A DNA stretch of 64,000 nt, taken from Anaerolinea sp. Lineage in GTDB: Bacteria; Chloroflexota; Anaerolineae; Anaerolineales; Anaerolineaceae. Where the stretch lies: contig JARKPU010000005.1 of NCBI GenBank assembly GCA_029975055.1, forward strand, positions 1 to 64,000, in the 5' to 3' direction. A model generated the notes under the pieces. The model was given only the letters and a program-made list of their open reading frames with translations, was not told the origin of the DNA and searched no databases. Position numbers and translations under genes: made by a program. Positions 16,537-24,451 of this stretch are shown one piece after another. Every line of letters starts with the position of its first letter. Within the stretch, counting starts at the first letter, position 1.

Positions 16537-16560
16537 CCTGGGAATATTATAAGGCAGCTA

Positions 16561-16672
16561 TCTGCCGGACGCGATCCGCTTTCCGCGATCCGCTTTCAGC
16601 TGTCCGCTATCAGCTTTCCGCGATCCGCTTTCCGCTGTCAGCCGTCAGCCGTCAGCTATCAGCTACTTGTAC
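16561..16672. repeat. Degenerate short tandem repeat upstream of kdpD
   Basis: About 110 bases consist of variants of CGATCCGCTTTC and TCAGCTATCAGC (11-16 base units such as GATCCGCTTTCCGC and GTCAGCCGTCAGC). It lies directly upstream of the kdpD -10 box and in the gap to the divergent MATE gene. No regulatory consensus is recognised. Confidence 0.6.
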
Positions 16673-16769
16673 GCTTCGCGCCCTTTGCGGCGAATTTTCC
16701 TCATTTCCCATACTTCTCATCAATCTGTGGTTTAATGTACTTTCAATCCACGACCGCGCCTCAACATCC

Positions 16770-18149
16770 ATGCTTCAGCGCCTCTTGCCCTTCCTCTCTG
16801 ACCGCGACTACATGCGCGGCCTCTCCGCCATCGCCGTGCCGATCATCCTCCAGCAGGCCATTTCGGCCAGCCTCAACGTGGTGGATGTGCTCATGCTCGG
16901 GCAGCTTGGCGAGGTCTCGGTCGCCTCGGTTGGGCTTGCCAACCAGGTGATGTTCCTCATGTTCTTCCTGCTCTTTGGCATCGGCAGCGGAGCGGGGGTC
17001 TTCTCGGCCCAATACTGGGGCAAGCGCGACCTGCCCAACATCCACCGCACGCTCGGCATCGCCCTGATGATGGGCCTGGCCAGCAGCCTGGGCTTCACCA
17101 TTCTGGCGGTCGGCTTCCCTCAGGCAGCGCTGCGCATCTTCTCGGCCGATGAGCAGGTCATCTCGGCCGGCAGCAGCTACCTGCGCATCCTCGGCCTCTC
17201 CTTCCTCTTCTCGGCGGTGACGAACAGCTACGCCATGGTGCATCGCAGCACGGGGCACGTGCGCCTGCCCACCACCGTCGGCATGGTCGCCATCGCGCTC
17301 AAGTCGTTTTTCAGCTTCGGGTTGATCTTCGGCAACTTCGGCCTGCCGCGCATCGGCATTGTCGGCGCGGGCATCGCCACGCTCATCGCCCGCGCCATCG
17401 AATGCGCCGTGGTGCTGGGCATCACCTATTGGCGCCGGCTGCCTGCCGCCGCGCCCATCCGAGCGATGTTCAGCTTCAACCTCAAGTTCCTCAAAGCCTT
17501 CCTGGTCGTTTCGCTGCCGGTGGTGGCTAACGAGACGCTCTGGTCGCTGGGCATCAGCACCTACAACGCCATCTACGCGCGCATCGGCACCGATTCCATC
17601 GCGGCTTATAACATCGCCAGCACCATCGAGGGCATGGCGTTCGTCATCTTCATCGGCCTGATGGACGCCTGCGCGATTATGGTCGGCAACAAAATCGGCG
17701 CCGGCGACCATCCCACCGCCATCCGCTACGGCGACCGCTCCATCCGCATCGCCACGGCCTTCGGCGTGCTGGTGGGCCTGCTGATCATCCTCGTCTCGAC
17801 CTTCATCACCAACTTCTATAAAATCTCGCCGGAGGCCGCCCTTTACGCGCGCAACATCATGCTCGTGATGGGCTGCTGCATGTGGATCCGCGCCACGAAC
17901 ATGATCGCCATCATCGGGGTGATCCGCGCAGGCGGCGACACGCGCTTTGGCTTCCTGCTGGATGCCGGGACCGTTTGGATGATCGGCGTTCCCAGCGCGC
18001 TGCTGGGAGCCTTTGTTTTCCACCTGAACGTCTATTGGGTCGTCTTGATGGTGATGAGCGAGGAATTTGTCAAAATGTTCATCGCCCTCTGGCGGGTGCG
18101 CTCGCGGCGCTGGCTGCGCGACCTGACGCAAACCCCGCAACCCGGGTAA
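16770..18149 (+). CDS. MATE family efflux transporter
   Basis: A 459-residue, twelve-helix MATE exporter that expels cationic compounds in exchange for Na+ or H+. The N-terminal lobe has AIAVPIILQQAISASLNVVDVLMLGQLGEVSVASVGLANQ, shown in pieces as the conserved helix-1 Pro and the following LGQLG motif, then GSGAGVFSAQYWGKRD. The C-terminal lobe repeats the fold from about residue 240 (VVSLPVVANETLWSLGIS and MVGNKIGAG). The start at 16770 is the first ATG after the AT-rich gap; there is no strong Shine-Dalgarno. It is followed nine bases later by a CPBP protease gene, so the two are probably one transcript. Confidence 0.88.
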   Translation: MLQRLLPFLSDRDYMRGLSAIAVPIILQQAISASLNVVDVLMLGQLGEVSVASVGLANQVMFLMFFLLFGIGSGAGVFSAQYWGKRDLPNIHRTLGIALMMGLASSLGFTILAVGFPQAALRIFSADEQVISAGSSYLRILGLSFLFSAVTNSYAMVHRSTGHVRLPTTVGMVAIALKSFFSFGLIFGNFGLPRIGIVGAGIATLIARAIECAVVLGITYWRRLPAAAPIRAMFSFNLKFLKAFLVVSLPVVANETLWSLGISTYNAIYARIGTDSIAAYNIASTIEGMAFVIFIGLMDACAIMVGNKIGAGDHPTAIRYGDRSIRIATAFGVLVGLLIILVSTFITNFYKISPEAALYARNIMLVMGCCMWIRATNMIAIIGVIRAGGDTRFGFLLDAGTVWMIGVPSALLGAFVFHLNVYWVVLMVMSEEFVKMFIALWRVRSRRWLRDLTQTPQPG

Positions 18150-18158
18150 GGAGCCCGC

Positions 18159-19232
18159 ATGAACCCACCCGCAGCATCGCCCGCCTCTGCCTTAGCCGCC
18201 AGGTTTGCCCGCTGGATCGGCCGCTGGCCGGTGCTGGCCTTCGTGCTGCTCACGTTCGCCTTTTCGTGGCTGCTCTGGCTGGTGCCGTTCGCCCTGGGCG
18301 TGACCGAGCCGGTCACCTTCCGCCACCTCAACACCCTCGGCGCGTTTGGCCCTGCGCTGGCTGCGCTGATCCTCACCCGTGTGCTGCACCTGGCCGAAGC
18401 GCTGCCGCCCCGGCCCAGGCCGCTGGAGGCTTTTGCCCTCGCCACGGCGGCCGCCGGCGCGCTCTACTTCATCTGCCTGCCCTATGCCTCCAGCCTGCCC
18501 GTCGAGGCAGGGCTTTCGGGCTGGCTGGTGCGCATCCTGTTGTTTTGCGCGGCGGGGCTGGTGCTGGCCGCGGGGCTTTCGGGGCCACCCTCCTGGAAGC
18601 GCCTGTTCCTCTCGCCGCCGGGCGAGCGCCCGCGCCCGGCCTGGTACCTTGCCGCCGCGCTGGCCTACCCGCTCATCCTGCTCGCCGGGCTTGGGCTGGA
18701 TGCTCTCTCCGGCCAATCTTACCGCCTGAACCTCACCGGCCAGGACGTGCCCGCTTTCCTGCTGCGGGCGGGGGCTTCCTTTATCTACATCTTGCTCTTC
18801 GGCGGGCCGCTCAATGAAGAAGGCGGCTGGCGCGGCTTCATGCTGCCCATGCTCCAGCGCCGCATCAACCCGCTGCTCTCCACGCTCATTCTGGGCGGTG
18901 TGTGGGGAATCTGGCACTTCCCGATGCACCTGAACGGCTTTTACCCTTCCGGCGGGGCCGCCGAGCTCCCGGCAGAGCTGGCCACCCGCATGCTCACCAC
19001 CATGCTGGCGGCCGTCCTGCTCACCTGGTTCTACAACAAAACCAGGGGCAGCGTGCTGGTGTGCATCCTGCTGCATGCCGGGTTCAACACCGCCTCGGCG
19101 TTCATCCCCACCTCGCCGCTTTCGACGGGGCTGCTGGTTTGCCTGGCGGCTGCCTTGATCATCGAAAGCAGAATGTGGAAGCTGGCCGCCCCACCCTCCC
19201 AGGGCGGGCCCGGCAGCCTCCCAACCGCTTAA
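18159..19232 (+). CDS. CPBP-family intramembrane glutamic endopeptidase
   Basis: A 357-residue polytopic membrane protein with the CPBP (Abi/Rce1-like) signature: EEGGWRGFMLPML (about residues 219-231), IWHFPMHLNG (about 250) and LLHAGFNTAS (about 310) supply the two catalytic Glu, and the His/Asn set. Such enzymes cleave substrates inside the membrane; bacterial targets are mostly unknown. GGAG just upstream supports the ATG at 18159. Likely co-transcribed with the MATE exporter. The unit ends near the hairpin at 19243-19272. Confidence 0.85.
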   Translation: MNPPAASPASALAARFARWIGRWPVLAFVLLTFAFSWLLWLVPFALGVTEPVTFRHLNTLGAFGPALAALILTRVLHLAEALPPRPRPLEAFALATAAAGALYFICLPYASSLPVEAGLSGWLVRILLFCAAGLVLAAGLSGPPSWKRLFLSPPGERPRPAWYLAAALAYPLILLAGLGLDALSGQSYRLNLTGQDVPAFLLRAGASFIYILLFGGPLNEEGGWRGFMLPMLQRRINPLLSTLILGGVWGIWHFPMHLNGFYPSGGAAELPAELATRMLTTMLAAVLLTWFYNKTRGSVLVCILLHAGFNTASAFIPTSPLSTGLLVCLAAALIIESRMWKLAAPPSQGGPGSLPTA

Positions 19233-19235
19233 ACA

Positions 19236-19272
19236 AGAAAAAGCGGTGAGCCAAAGTGCGCTGGCTCACCGC
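19236..19272 (-). terminator. Rho-independent terminator after the usp gene
   Basis: Perfect 11-base arms (GCGGTGAGCCA and TGGCTCACCGC, 19243-19272) with an eight-base loop. On the minus strand the stem is followed by TTTTTCTTGTTT, so it serves the usp-mntH side; it may also block read-through from the CPBP gene. Confidence 0.75.
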
Positions 19273-19298
19273 TCCTCCGATTGGGGTTTTCTGAAAGG

Positions 19299-20210
19299 TC
19301 AGCGCCCCACCGGGAGCACCGGGGCCAGCAAGATGGGCCGGTGAGTCTGGCCGATCACCCGGGCTGCCGCGCTGCCCGACCAGAACGCCCCCATCCCGGC
19401 CCGCCCGTGCGTGCCCAGCACGATCACATCGCTGCCCGATTCCTCCGCCTCCAGCGCCAGTTCGCGCGGAACGTCGCCGCGGCGCACGCGCGTCGTCACC
19501 GCAAGCCCGCGCTCACGCCACGGGCCGGCCTGCCCATCGAGGTACTCCTGCGCCGAGGCGGCGGTCATATCCAGCATCGCCATGGCCGTGGCCGGGAGCA
19601 GTTTACCCGCCGCAGCCCGCTCGCCGCGCAGCGTATCCACCGTCTGCACCACGTTGACAAGGTGCAGCGCTGCACTCATCCGCTCGGCCAGCTCGCCCGC
19701 CAGCGCCAGGCAGCGCTCATGTTCGGGGACTCCGTCTAACCCCACCATCACTTTGCGCAGCGCGAACTCTTCAGTCCCGCTTGCCTCCTCCGGCTGGAGC
19801 AGCAGCACGGGCGTTTTACCCATGCCGATCACCTGCTGGGCAATGCTGCCCACCATCAAGTTGCGCAGGCCGCCGTGGCCGTGCGCGCACATGACGATCA
19901 AATCCGGCTCGAACTCGGCGGCGTGGTCGGTGATGCTGCGCGCCAGGTGGCGCACCTCTTCGCTGTGCACGTGCGTTTCCACCTCCACGCGCCCGCCAAA
20001 AGCCCGCTGCGCCACCTCGTCGAGGTAGCGGCAGGCATCTTCTTCGTTGGTCAGGTGCCGCTCGCCATGGATCTCATGCGGAGCGTTCTTCTCGATCACG
20101 TGGATCAGCATCACGCTGGCCCCCAGCCGCCCGGCCAGCAGAACCGCCGGGCGCAGGGCTTCTTCTGCCAGGCGCGACCCATCGAGCGGGATGAGCAAAT
20201 GTTTGAACAT
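19299..20210 (-). CDS. Tandem-domain universal stress protein
   Basis: A 303-residue protein with two Usp domains. Domain 1 (1-145) starts FKHLLIPLDGSRLAEEAL and contains the nucleotide-loop motif MCAHGHGGLRNLMVGSIAQQV. Domain 2 (about 155-300) starts KVMVGLDGVPEHERCLALA and has VLGTHGRAGMGAFWSGSAAARV. Both match the ATP-binding Gx2Gx9G(S/T) pattern. It begins five bases after the stop of mntH, so it is co-transcribed with the metal transporter. Usp genes beside or fused to Nramp carriers suggest nucleotide-dependent control of uptake; that is inference. Confidence 0.88.
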   Translation of the reverse strand: MFKHLLIPLDGSRLAEEALRPAVLLAGRLGASVMLIHVIEKNAPHEIHGERHLTNEEDACRYLDEVAQRAFGGRVEVETHVHSEEVRHLARSITDHAAEFEPDLIVMCAHGHGGLRNLMVGSIAQQVIGMGKTPVLLLQPEEASGTEEFALRKVMVGLDGVPEHERCLALAGELAERMSAALHLVNVVQTVDTLRGERAAAGKLLPATAMAMLDMTAASAQEYLDGQAGPWRERGLAVTTRVRRGDVPRELALEAEESGSDVIVLGTHGRAGMGAFWSGSAAARVIGQTHRPILLAPVLPVGR

Positions 20211-20214
20211 TGCG

Positions 20215-21519
20215 CTAACCTCCGAAGAAGGTCAGGTAGAGGAGGTAAAAATTCAACGCCACAATGATCGCCGCCACCAGCCCGGCCAGCACGCTCGTCA
20301 GCTTGCGGTTGACCAGCACGCCCATCAATTCTTTACGGCTGGTGAACATCACCAGCGGAATGATGGCAAACGGCAGCCCAAAGCTCAACACCACCTGGCT
20401 GATCACCAGCGTGCGCGTCGGGTCGAGGCCCACGGCGATGACGATCAACGATGGGACCATCGTCACCAGGCGGCGCACCCAGATGGGAATCTCGGCGTGC
20501 AGGAACCCCTGCATGATCACCTGCCCGGCCATCGTGCCCACCGAGGCCGAGCTGAGCCCCGAAGCCAGCAGCGAGATGGCGAACACCGCTCCGGCCGCGT
20601 TGCCCAAGAGCGGTTTGAGCGTGAGGTAGGCTTCCTGGATGGTGCCGACCGTTTTGAACCCCTGGGCGTGGAAGGTGGAGGCCGACATCACCAGCATGGC
20701 CCCGTTCACCAGGCTGGCCACCCCCATGGCAATCACCACGTCAATCTGCTCGAAGCGGAACAGGCGCTTCAACAGGTGCGGTTCGCGCACCACGATGCGC
20801 CCCTGGGTGAGCGCCGAATGCAGGAAGATGGCGTGCGGCATCACCGTGGCCCCCAGGATGCCCGCCGCCAGCAGGATGCTCTCGGGCCCGTTGAACTGCG
20901 GCACCACCGCGTGGTAGGCCACGCTCGACCAATCGGGCCGGTCGAGAACCGTCTCGACCACATACGAGATGGCCACGATTGCCACGAAGCCGGTGATGAC
21001 GGCCTCCAGCGGGCGGAAGCCGTAGCGCTCCAACCCCAGGATCAAGAAGGTGATGATGCCGGTGAGGATGCCCGCCACCCACAGCGGGATGCCGAAGAGC
21101 AGATTCAACCCGAGCGCGGCCCCCAGGAACTCGGCCAGGTCGGTAGCCATCGCCACCAGCTCCATCAGCGCCCACATCACCCACACCATCGGGCGCGGGA
21201 AGTGATTGCGGCACTGCTCGGCAAGGTTATAACCGGTGGCGATGCCCAGCTTGGCCGAGAGCGATTGGATCAGCATCGCCATCAGGTTGCTCGCCACGAT
21301 CACCCACAGCAGGGTATAGCCAAACTGCGCGCCCCCCGCGATGTTGGTGGCAAAGTTGCCCGGGTCCACATAGGCTACCGAGGCGATGAAGGCCGGCCCC
21401 AAGAAGGGCAGCAGGCGCGCCAGGCCGCTCTTCTTGCTCGTCCCATCGAGAATGCTGCTGGCGTCTTCCAGAAAATCGGTCTTGGGTGGACTGTGAGGTT
21501 TGGGCTGCGGGTTGGACAT
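20215..21519 (-). CDS. mntH: Nramp family divalent metal (Mn2+/Fe2+) transporter
   Basis: A 434-residue, eleven-helix Nramp protein importing Mn2+ or Fe2+ with protons. Helix 1 carries the metal-binding YVDPGNFATN (about residue 50) and helix 6 carries MPHAIFLHSAL (about residue 226), both diagnostic of Nramp; the Met in MPH favours transition metals over Mg/Ca. A TATAAT at 21542-21537 and GGGAG just before the ATG give a short leader. The usp gene follows immediately. No Fur/MntR box is recognised with confidence. Confidence 0.9.
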   Translation of the reverse strand: MSNPQPKPHSPPKTDFLEDASSILDGTSKKSGLARLLPFLGPAFIASVAYVDPGNFATNIAGGAQFGYTLLWVIVASNLMAMLIQSLSAKLGIATGYNLAEQCRNHFPRPMVWVMWALMELVAMATDLAEFLGAALGLNLLFGIPLWVAGILTGIITFLILGLERYGFRPLEAVITGFVAIVAISYVVETVLDRPDWSSVAYHAVVPQFNGPESILLAAGILGATVMPHAIFLHSALTQGRIVVREPHLLKRLFRFEQIDVVIAMGVASLVNGAMLVMSASTFHAQGFKTVGTIQEAYLTLKPLLGNAAGAVFAISLLASGLSSASVGTMAGQVIMQGFLHAEIPIWVRRLVTMVPSLIVIAVGLDPTRTLVISQVVLSFGLPFAIIPLVMFTSRKELMGVLVNRKLTSVLAGLVAAIIVALNFYLLYLTFFGG

Positions 21520-21595
21520 GCGAATCTCCCAATCGAATTATACTTCCGCGCGCCGCAATGCAAGGGACCGAAAGCTCAAAACAGCCCAGGCCAGG

Positions 21596-21645
21596 CTGTA
21601 AATGAAGATGAACCCCTGTTTGCAGGGGTTCGGCTTCATTTACAG
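21596..21645. repeat. Long imperfect hairpin between hemerythrin gene and mntH
   Basis: Twenty-three-base arms (CTGTAAATGAAGATGAACCC... and its complement, two mismatches) enclose a TTTG loop. It lies 43 bases after the hemerythrin stop on the minus strand and upstream of the mntH promoter, so it may act as a terminator, although only a TTTT tract follows the neighbouring GGCTG. Confidence 0.55.
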
Positions 21646-21687
21646 AACGAATCAGACAGCCTTTGAGAGATGAAGAGGGGCGAAAGA

Positions 21688-22275
21688 TTACCTTTCCCGG
21701 CCCGGGAGGGCCGGCTCGTCCTTGAACGCTGCTTCCTTCTCCAGCGCCTCGGCCAGGGCCAGGTACTTCTCGTGCACGCCTTCGCCGGTCTCTTCGTGCT
21801 CCACGCGCTCAAAGCCCTCGAAGACGGCTTCATGCTCGGCGGCGGGGATGACTTGCTCGGCCATCGGGAAGAGCACATGATCTTCTTTGAGGATGTGCTG
21901 GCGCAGCAGCGAGGCATAACCGCGCGCGTTGCTCACCACCTCGGGCGCGGCGGAACGGTCGCCATCCTGCAGGCGGGCGGCTGCCTCGCGCAGGCGGCGG
22001 ATATACCCGCGGCCTTGCTCGTGCTCGTAGAGCATCGCCGCCACCGGGCCTTGCTCGGTGGACATGCCGTTATCGACCATCGTCCTGAAGAGCACCTGCT
22101 CCTCTTTCAGATGATGGCAGCCATCCGCGAAACCTCGCACGAAGCCCGCCGAATCGAGGAAGAATCCCGGGCGCACGTCCTCGCCGGCTTCCAGGCGGCC
22201 GGATGCCTGTTCCAGCGCCGCGATCACGCGCTCGATCACGCGGTGTTCCGAGCTTAGAATTTCGGTTGCTTTCAT
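21688..22275 (-). CDS. Hemerythrin HHE cation-binding domain protein
   Basis: A 195-residue four-helix protein of the hemerythrin (HHE) family that binds a non-haem di-iron centre for O2 or NO sensing, storage or detoxification. Iron ligands are seen as LSSEHRVIERV (His11 region), DGCHHLKEEQVLF, MLYEHEQGRGYI, LLRQHILKEDHVLFPM and the final Glu-rich helix. The start at 22275 follows AGGAG by about eight bases; an upstream in-frame codon at 22347 is less likely. It is a single gene upstream of mntH, on the same strand but separated by a hairpin and a new promoter. Confidence 0.85.
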   Translation of the reverse strand: MKATEILSSEHRVIERVIAALEQASGRLEAGEDVRPGFFLDSAGFVRGFADGCHHLKEEQVLFRTMVDNGMSTEQGPVAAMLYEHEQGRGYIRRLREAAARLQDGDRSAAPEVVSNARGYASLLRQHILKEDHVLFPMAEQVIPAAEHEAVFEGFERVEHEETGEGVHEKYLALAEALEKEAAFKDEPALPGRER

Positions 22276-22444
22276 TTCATACGCTCCTGTGGTTGGTTGA
22301 AACTCCAGGCGGTGCGGCGCGCCGGCAGCGATTGCCCGGCCCGCCATGCCCCGGAATAATTCGGATAACTATTGTCAGTTTAATCCACCCACGCATTGGC
22401 ATCTTTGCGCTGGAGCAATTTCGAGTAGAAGCGGGCAAATCGTG

Positions 22445-22564
22445 TAGATGCGGTCGATTGTATGGCCGCACCCTACAATTCCCCGTAGGGTGCGGTCGAT
22501 TTTTATGACCGCACCGTTTCGTGGGTACAAAGATGGTGCGGCCCAAAGCGACTGCAACCTACAA
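22445..22564. repeat. Dispersed intergenic repeat, copy 1
   Basis: The pattern GTAGGGTGCGGTCGATTTT, ATGACCGCACC, a short spacer and GATGGTGCGGCCCAAAGCG occurs here and again at 47348-47497. It is internally palindromic (GGTGCGGTC against GACCGCACC). There is no gene between 22276 and the tRNA; the rest of the gap is unique low-information sequence. Confidence 0.7.
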
Positions 22565-22584
22565 AAAAAGCGGACAGCTTCTTC

Positions 22585-22640
22585 ACTGTGGGCGCGGAGG
22601 GACTCGAAGTTCATCCCCTTCCGGGGACCCCCGACCTCTC
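22585..22640 (-). repeat. Partial copy of the tRNA-Val 3' end
   Basis: GTGGGCGCGGAGGGACTCGA at 22590-22609 is identical to the 3' acceptor and T-arm of the tRNA at 22686-22762, and the flanking AGCTTCTT just downstream of the tRNA is copied too. After the match an unrelated stretch intervenes, then CCCCCGACCTC (22627-22637) resumes the tRNA sequence. The copy lacks the anticodon half and a CCA end, so it is not a functional tRNA. It may be an integration-site scar or a tandem-duplication remnant. Confidence 0.6.
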
Positions 22641-22648
22641 AAAATAAC

Positions 22649-22678
22649 AAAAAAGCCCTCAGCATTTCGCTGAAAGCT
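22649..22678 (-). terminator. Rho-independent terminator of tRNA-Val
   Basis: On the minus strand AGCTTTCAGC pairs with GCTGAGGGCT around a GAAAT loop and is followed by a run of six T residues. It starts eight bases after the tRNA CCA end. Confidence 0.75.
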
Positions 22679-22685
22679 TCTTATC

Positions 22686-22762
22686 TGGTGGGCGCGGAGG
22701 GACTCGAACCCCCGACCTCGTGTGTGTGATACACGCGCTCTAACCAGCTGAGCCACGCGCCC
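22686..22762 (-). tRNA. tRNA-Val (anticodon CAC), CCA encoded
   Basis: The minus strand folds as a normal cloverleaf: acceptor GGGCGCG with CGCGCCC, D-stem GCTC/GAGC, anticodon stem CGTGT/ACACG with loop ATCACAC (anticodon CAC, reading GUG), variable AGGTC, T-arm GGGGG-TTCGAGT-CCCTC, discriminator A and an encoded CCA. T33 and A37 flank the anticodon as expected. Confidence 0.92.
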
Positions 22763-22831
22763 CAGGTGCCTGGATTATAGCAGAACCCCCCGCGCTTGAC
22801 AAGAGCTTTGCCCCGGGCGCAGACCGCTCCG

Positions 22832-23587
22832 CTACCCGAACCGCCCGGTGACGTAATCGGATGTGCGCCGGTCTTTCGGGTTGATGAAAAGCGTCTTCCC
22901 CTCACCCGTCTCCACCAGCTCGCCCTGCAAAAAGAAAGCCGCGAAGTCGGCCATGCGCGCGGCCTGCTGGACGTTGTGCGGCACCCAAACAATGGTGTAC
23001 TGCTCCTTCAGCTCCTGCATCAACCCTTCGATGCGCGCCGTCGAGACGGGGTCGAGCGCCGAGGTGGGCTCATCGAGCATGATCACCTCCGGCTCCAGCG
23101 CGAGCGCCCGCGCCAGGCACAGGCGCTGCTGCTGCCCGCCGGAGATGGCGATGGCCGGGTCGTGCAGGCGGTCATACACCTCATCCCACAGCACCGCCTG
23201 CTTGAGCGCGCGCTCCACGGCCTCATCCAGGCGGCTCTTGCGCCGCTCGCCCATCAACTCAAGCGGGTAGCTCACATTCTGATAAACGGTCATCGGCAGC
23301 GGCACCGGCCGCGAAAAGACGATGCCGATCTTGCGGCGCAGCTCCACCACGTCGGTCTTCGGGTCGAGAATATCCACGCCGTTGAACAGAATCCGCCCCG
23401 AGGTTTCGGCCACGTCGGCCAGGTCGTTCAGGCGGTTGATCGCCCTGAGCAGGGTAGATTTGCCCCCTCCCGCCGGCCCAAACAGCACCGTGATGGCGTT
23501 CGCCCGGATCGAAAAGTTGATGTCGCGCAGGCTTTCCACGCCGTCTTCGTAGCGGATGTTGAAATGGTCGAAGACAATCTTATCCAT
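22832..23587 (-). CDS. pstB: Phosphate ABC transporter ATP-binding protein
   Basis: A 251-residue ABC ATPase that energises high-affinity phosphate uptake. Walker A is GPAGGGKSTLLRAINRLND (the NRLND after Walker A is typical of PstB), the Q-loop region is GIVFSRPVPLPMTVYQNV, the signature is ISGGQQQRLCLARAL, Walker B is VIMLDEPTSALDP and the switch His is in WVPHNVQQA. The family usually has SGGMQQR or SGGQQQR at the signature. It begins three bases after the pstA stop and closes the pstSCAB operon; no phoU follows, because the next feature is the tRNA. Confidence 0.93.
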   Translation of the reverse strand: MDKIVFDHFNIRYEDGVESLRDINFSIRANAITVLFGPAGGGKSTLLRAINRLNDLADVAETSGRILFNGVDILDPKTDVVELRRKIGIVFSRPVPLPMTVYQNVSYPLELMGERRKSRLDEAVERALKQAVLWDEVYDRLHDPAIAISGGQQQRLCLARALALEPEVIMLDEPTSALDPVSTARIEGLMQELKEQYTIVWVPHNVQQAARMADFAAFFLQGELVETGEGKTLFINPKDRRTSDYVTGRFG

Positions 23588-23590
23588 GCG

Positions 23591-24451
23591 TCACCACATC
23601 CGGCGTGCGCGCGCCCGCTGGCGGATGAACGTGGCGATTAAGTTCATCCCCAGCACGAACACCAGCAGCACCAGCACCGTGCCATATTGGATCTTCACCG
23701 GCATGCCCGGCACCGAAGTGGAAATGACGAAGATATGGTATGGCAGCGCCATGGTCGAATCGAGCAGCGAAGCCGGCAGGCGCGGCAGGAAGAACGTCAC
23801 CCCGGTGAAGAGAATCGGGGCGGTCTCACCCGCGGCGCGCTCCAGGCCCAGGATCACCCCGGTGAGGATGCCCGGCAGGGCCTGCGGCAGGACAATGCGC
23901 CAGATCGTCTGCCAGCGCGTGGCCCCCAGCGAGATGCTCACCGTGCGGAAGCTCTGCGGCACGCTGCGCATGGCCTCTTCGGCGGTCGAGATGATCACCG
24001 GCAAGGTCATGATCGAAAGCGTCATCGAAGCCGCCAGGATGCTCGTGCCAAAGTTGAGGAAGAGCACGAACAACCCCAGCCCGAACAGCCCGTAGACCAC
24101 CGAAGGGATGCCCGCCAGGTTGATGATCGTGATGCGGATCAGGCGCGTCCAGGCGTTATCCGGCGCATATTCGGCGATGTAGATCGCTGCCGCCACCCCC
24201 AGCGGCACCGAAAATACCGCCGTGCCGAGCGTCAGGTAAAAAGTGCCCACAATGGCCGGCCAGACGCCCCCCTCGCGCATCCCGCTGCGCGGCATTTGCG
24301 TCAGGAATTCCCAGGTGATCGCCGGCGCGCCTTTGATCACAATATAGACAATGATCGCCACCACCGGCAGCACCGTCAGGAAGGTGATCAGGCGCAGCAG
24401 GTTGTTGCCAAGCATCTCCTGCAATCGGGCGCGGGTGAACGAGCGGTTCAT
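23591..24451 (-). CDS. pstA: Phosphate ABC transporter permease PstA
   Basis: A 286-residue permease with six membrane helices. The ABC-permease EAA loop is AMRSVPQSFRTVSISLGATRWQTI and the segment LERAAGETAPILFTG is typical of PstA. It pairs with PstC to form the phosphate channel. Its ATG overlaps the pstC stop as ATGA, so translation is coupled. MREGGVWPAIVGT, about residue 60, is also a PstA landmark. Confidence 0.92.
   Translation of the reverse strand: MNRSFTRARLQEMLGNNLLRLITFLTVLPVVAIIVYIVIKGAPAITWEFLTQMPRSGMREGGVWPAIVGTFYLTLGTAVFSVPLGVAAAIYIAEYAPDNAWTRLIRITIINLAGIPSVVYGLFGLGLFVLFLNFGTSILAASMTLSIMTLPVIISTAEEAMRSVPQSFRTVSISLGATRWQTIWRIVLPQALPGILTGVILGLERAAGETAPILFTGVTFFLPRLPASLLDSTMALPYHIFVISTSVPGMPVKIQYGTVLVLLVFVLGMNLIATFIRQRARARRMW

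Noticed and set aside
13876-16950. A plus-strand reading frame of 1,024 codons opposite kdpDE
   Set aside because: Composition is a mirror of kdpD (His/Gln/Arg/Pro-rich) and no family motif is visible; kdpD and kdpE explain the region.
22276-22680. Protein-coding gene in the gap before tRNA-Val
   Set aside because: Short frames exist in all phases but are interrupted by palindromic repeats, lack ribosome sites and show no domain.
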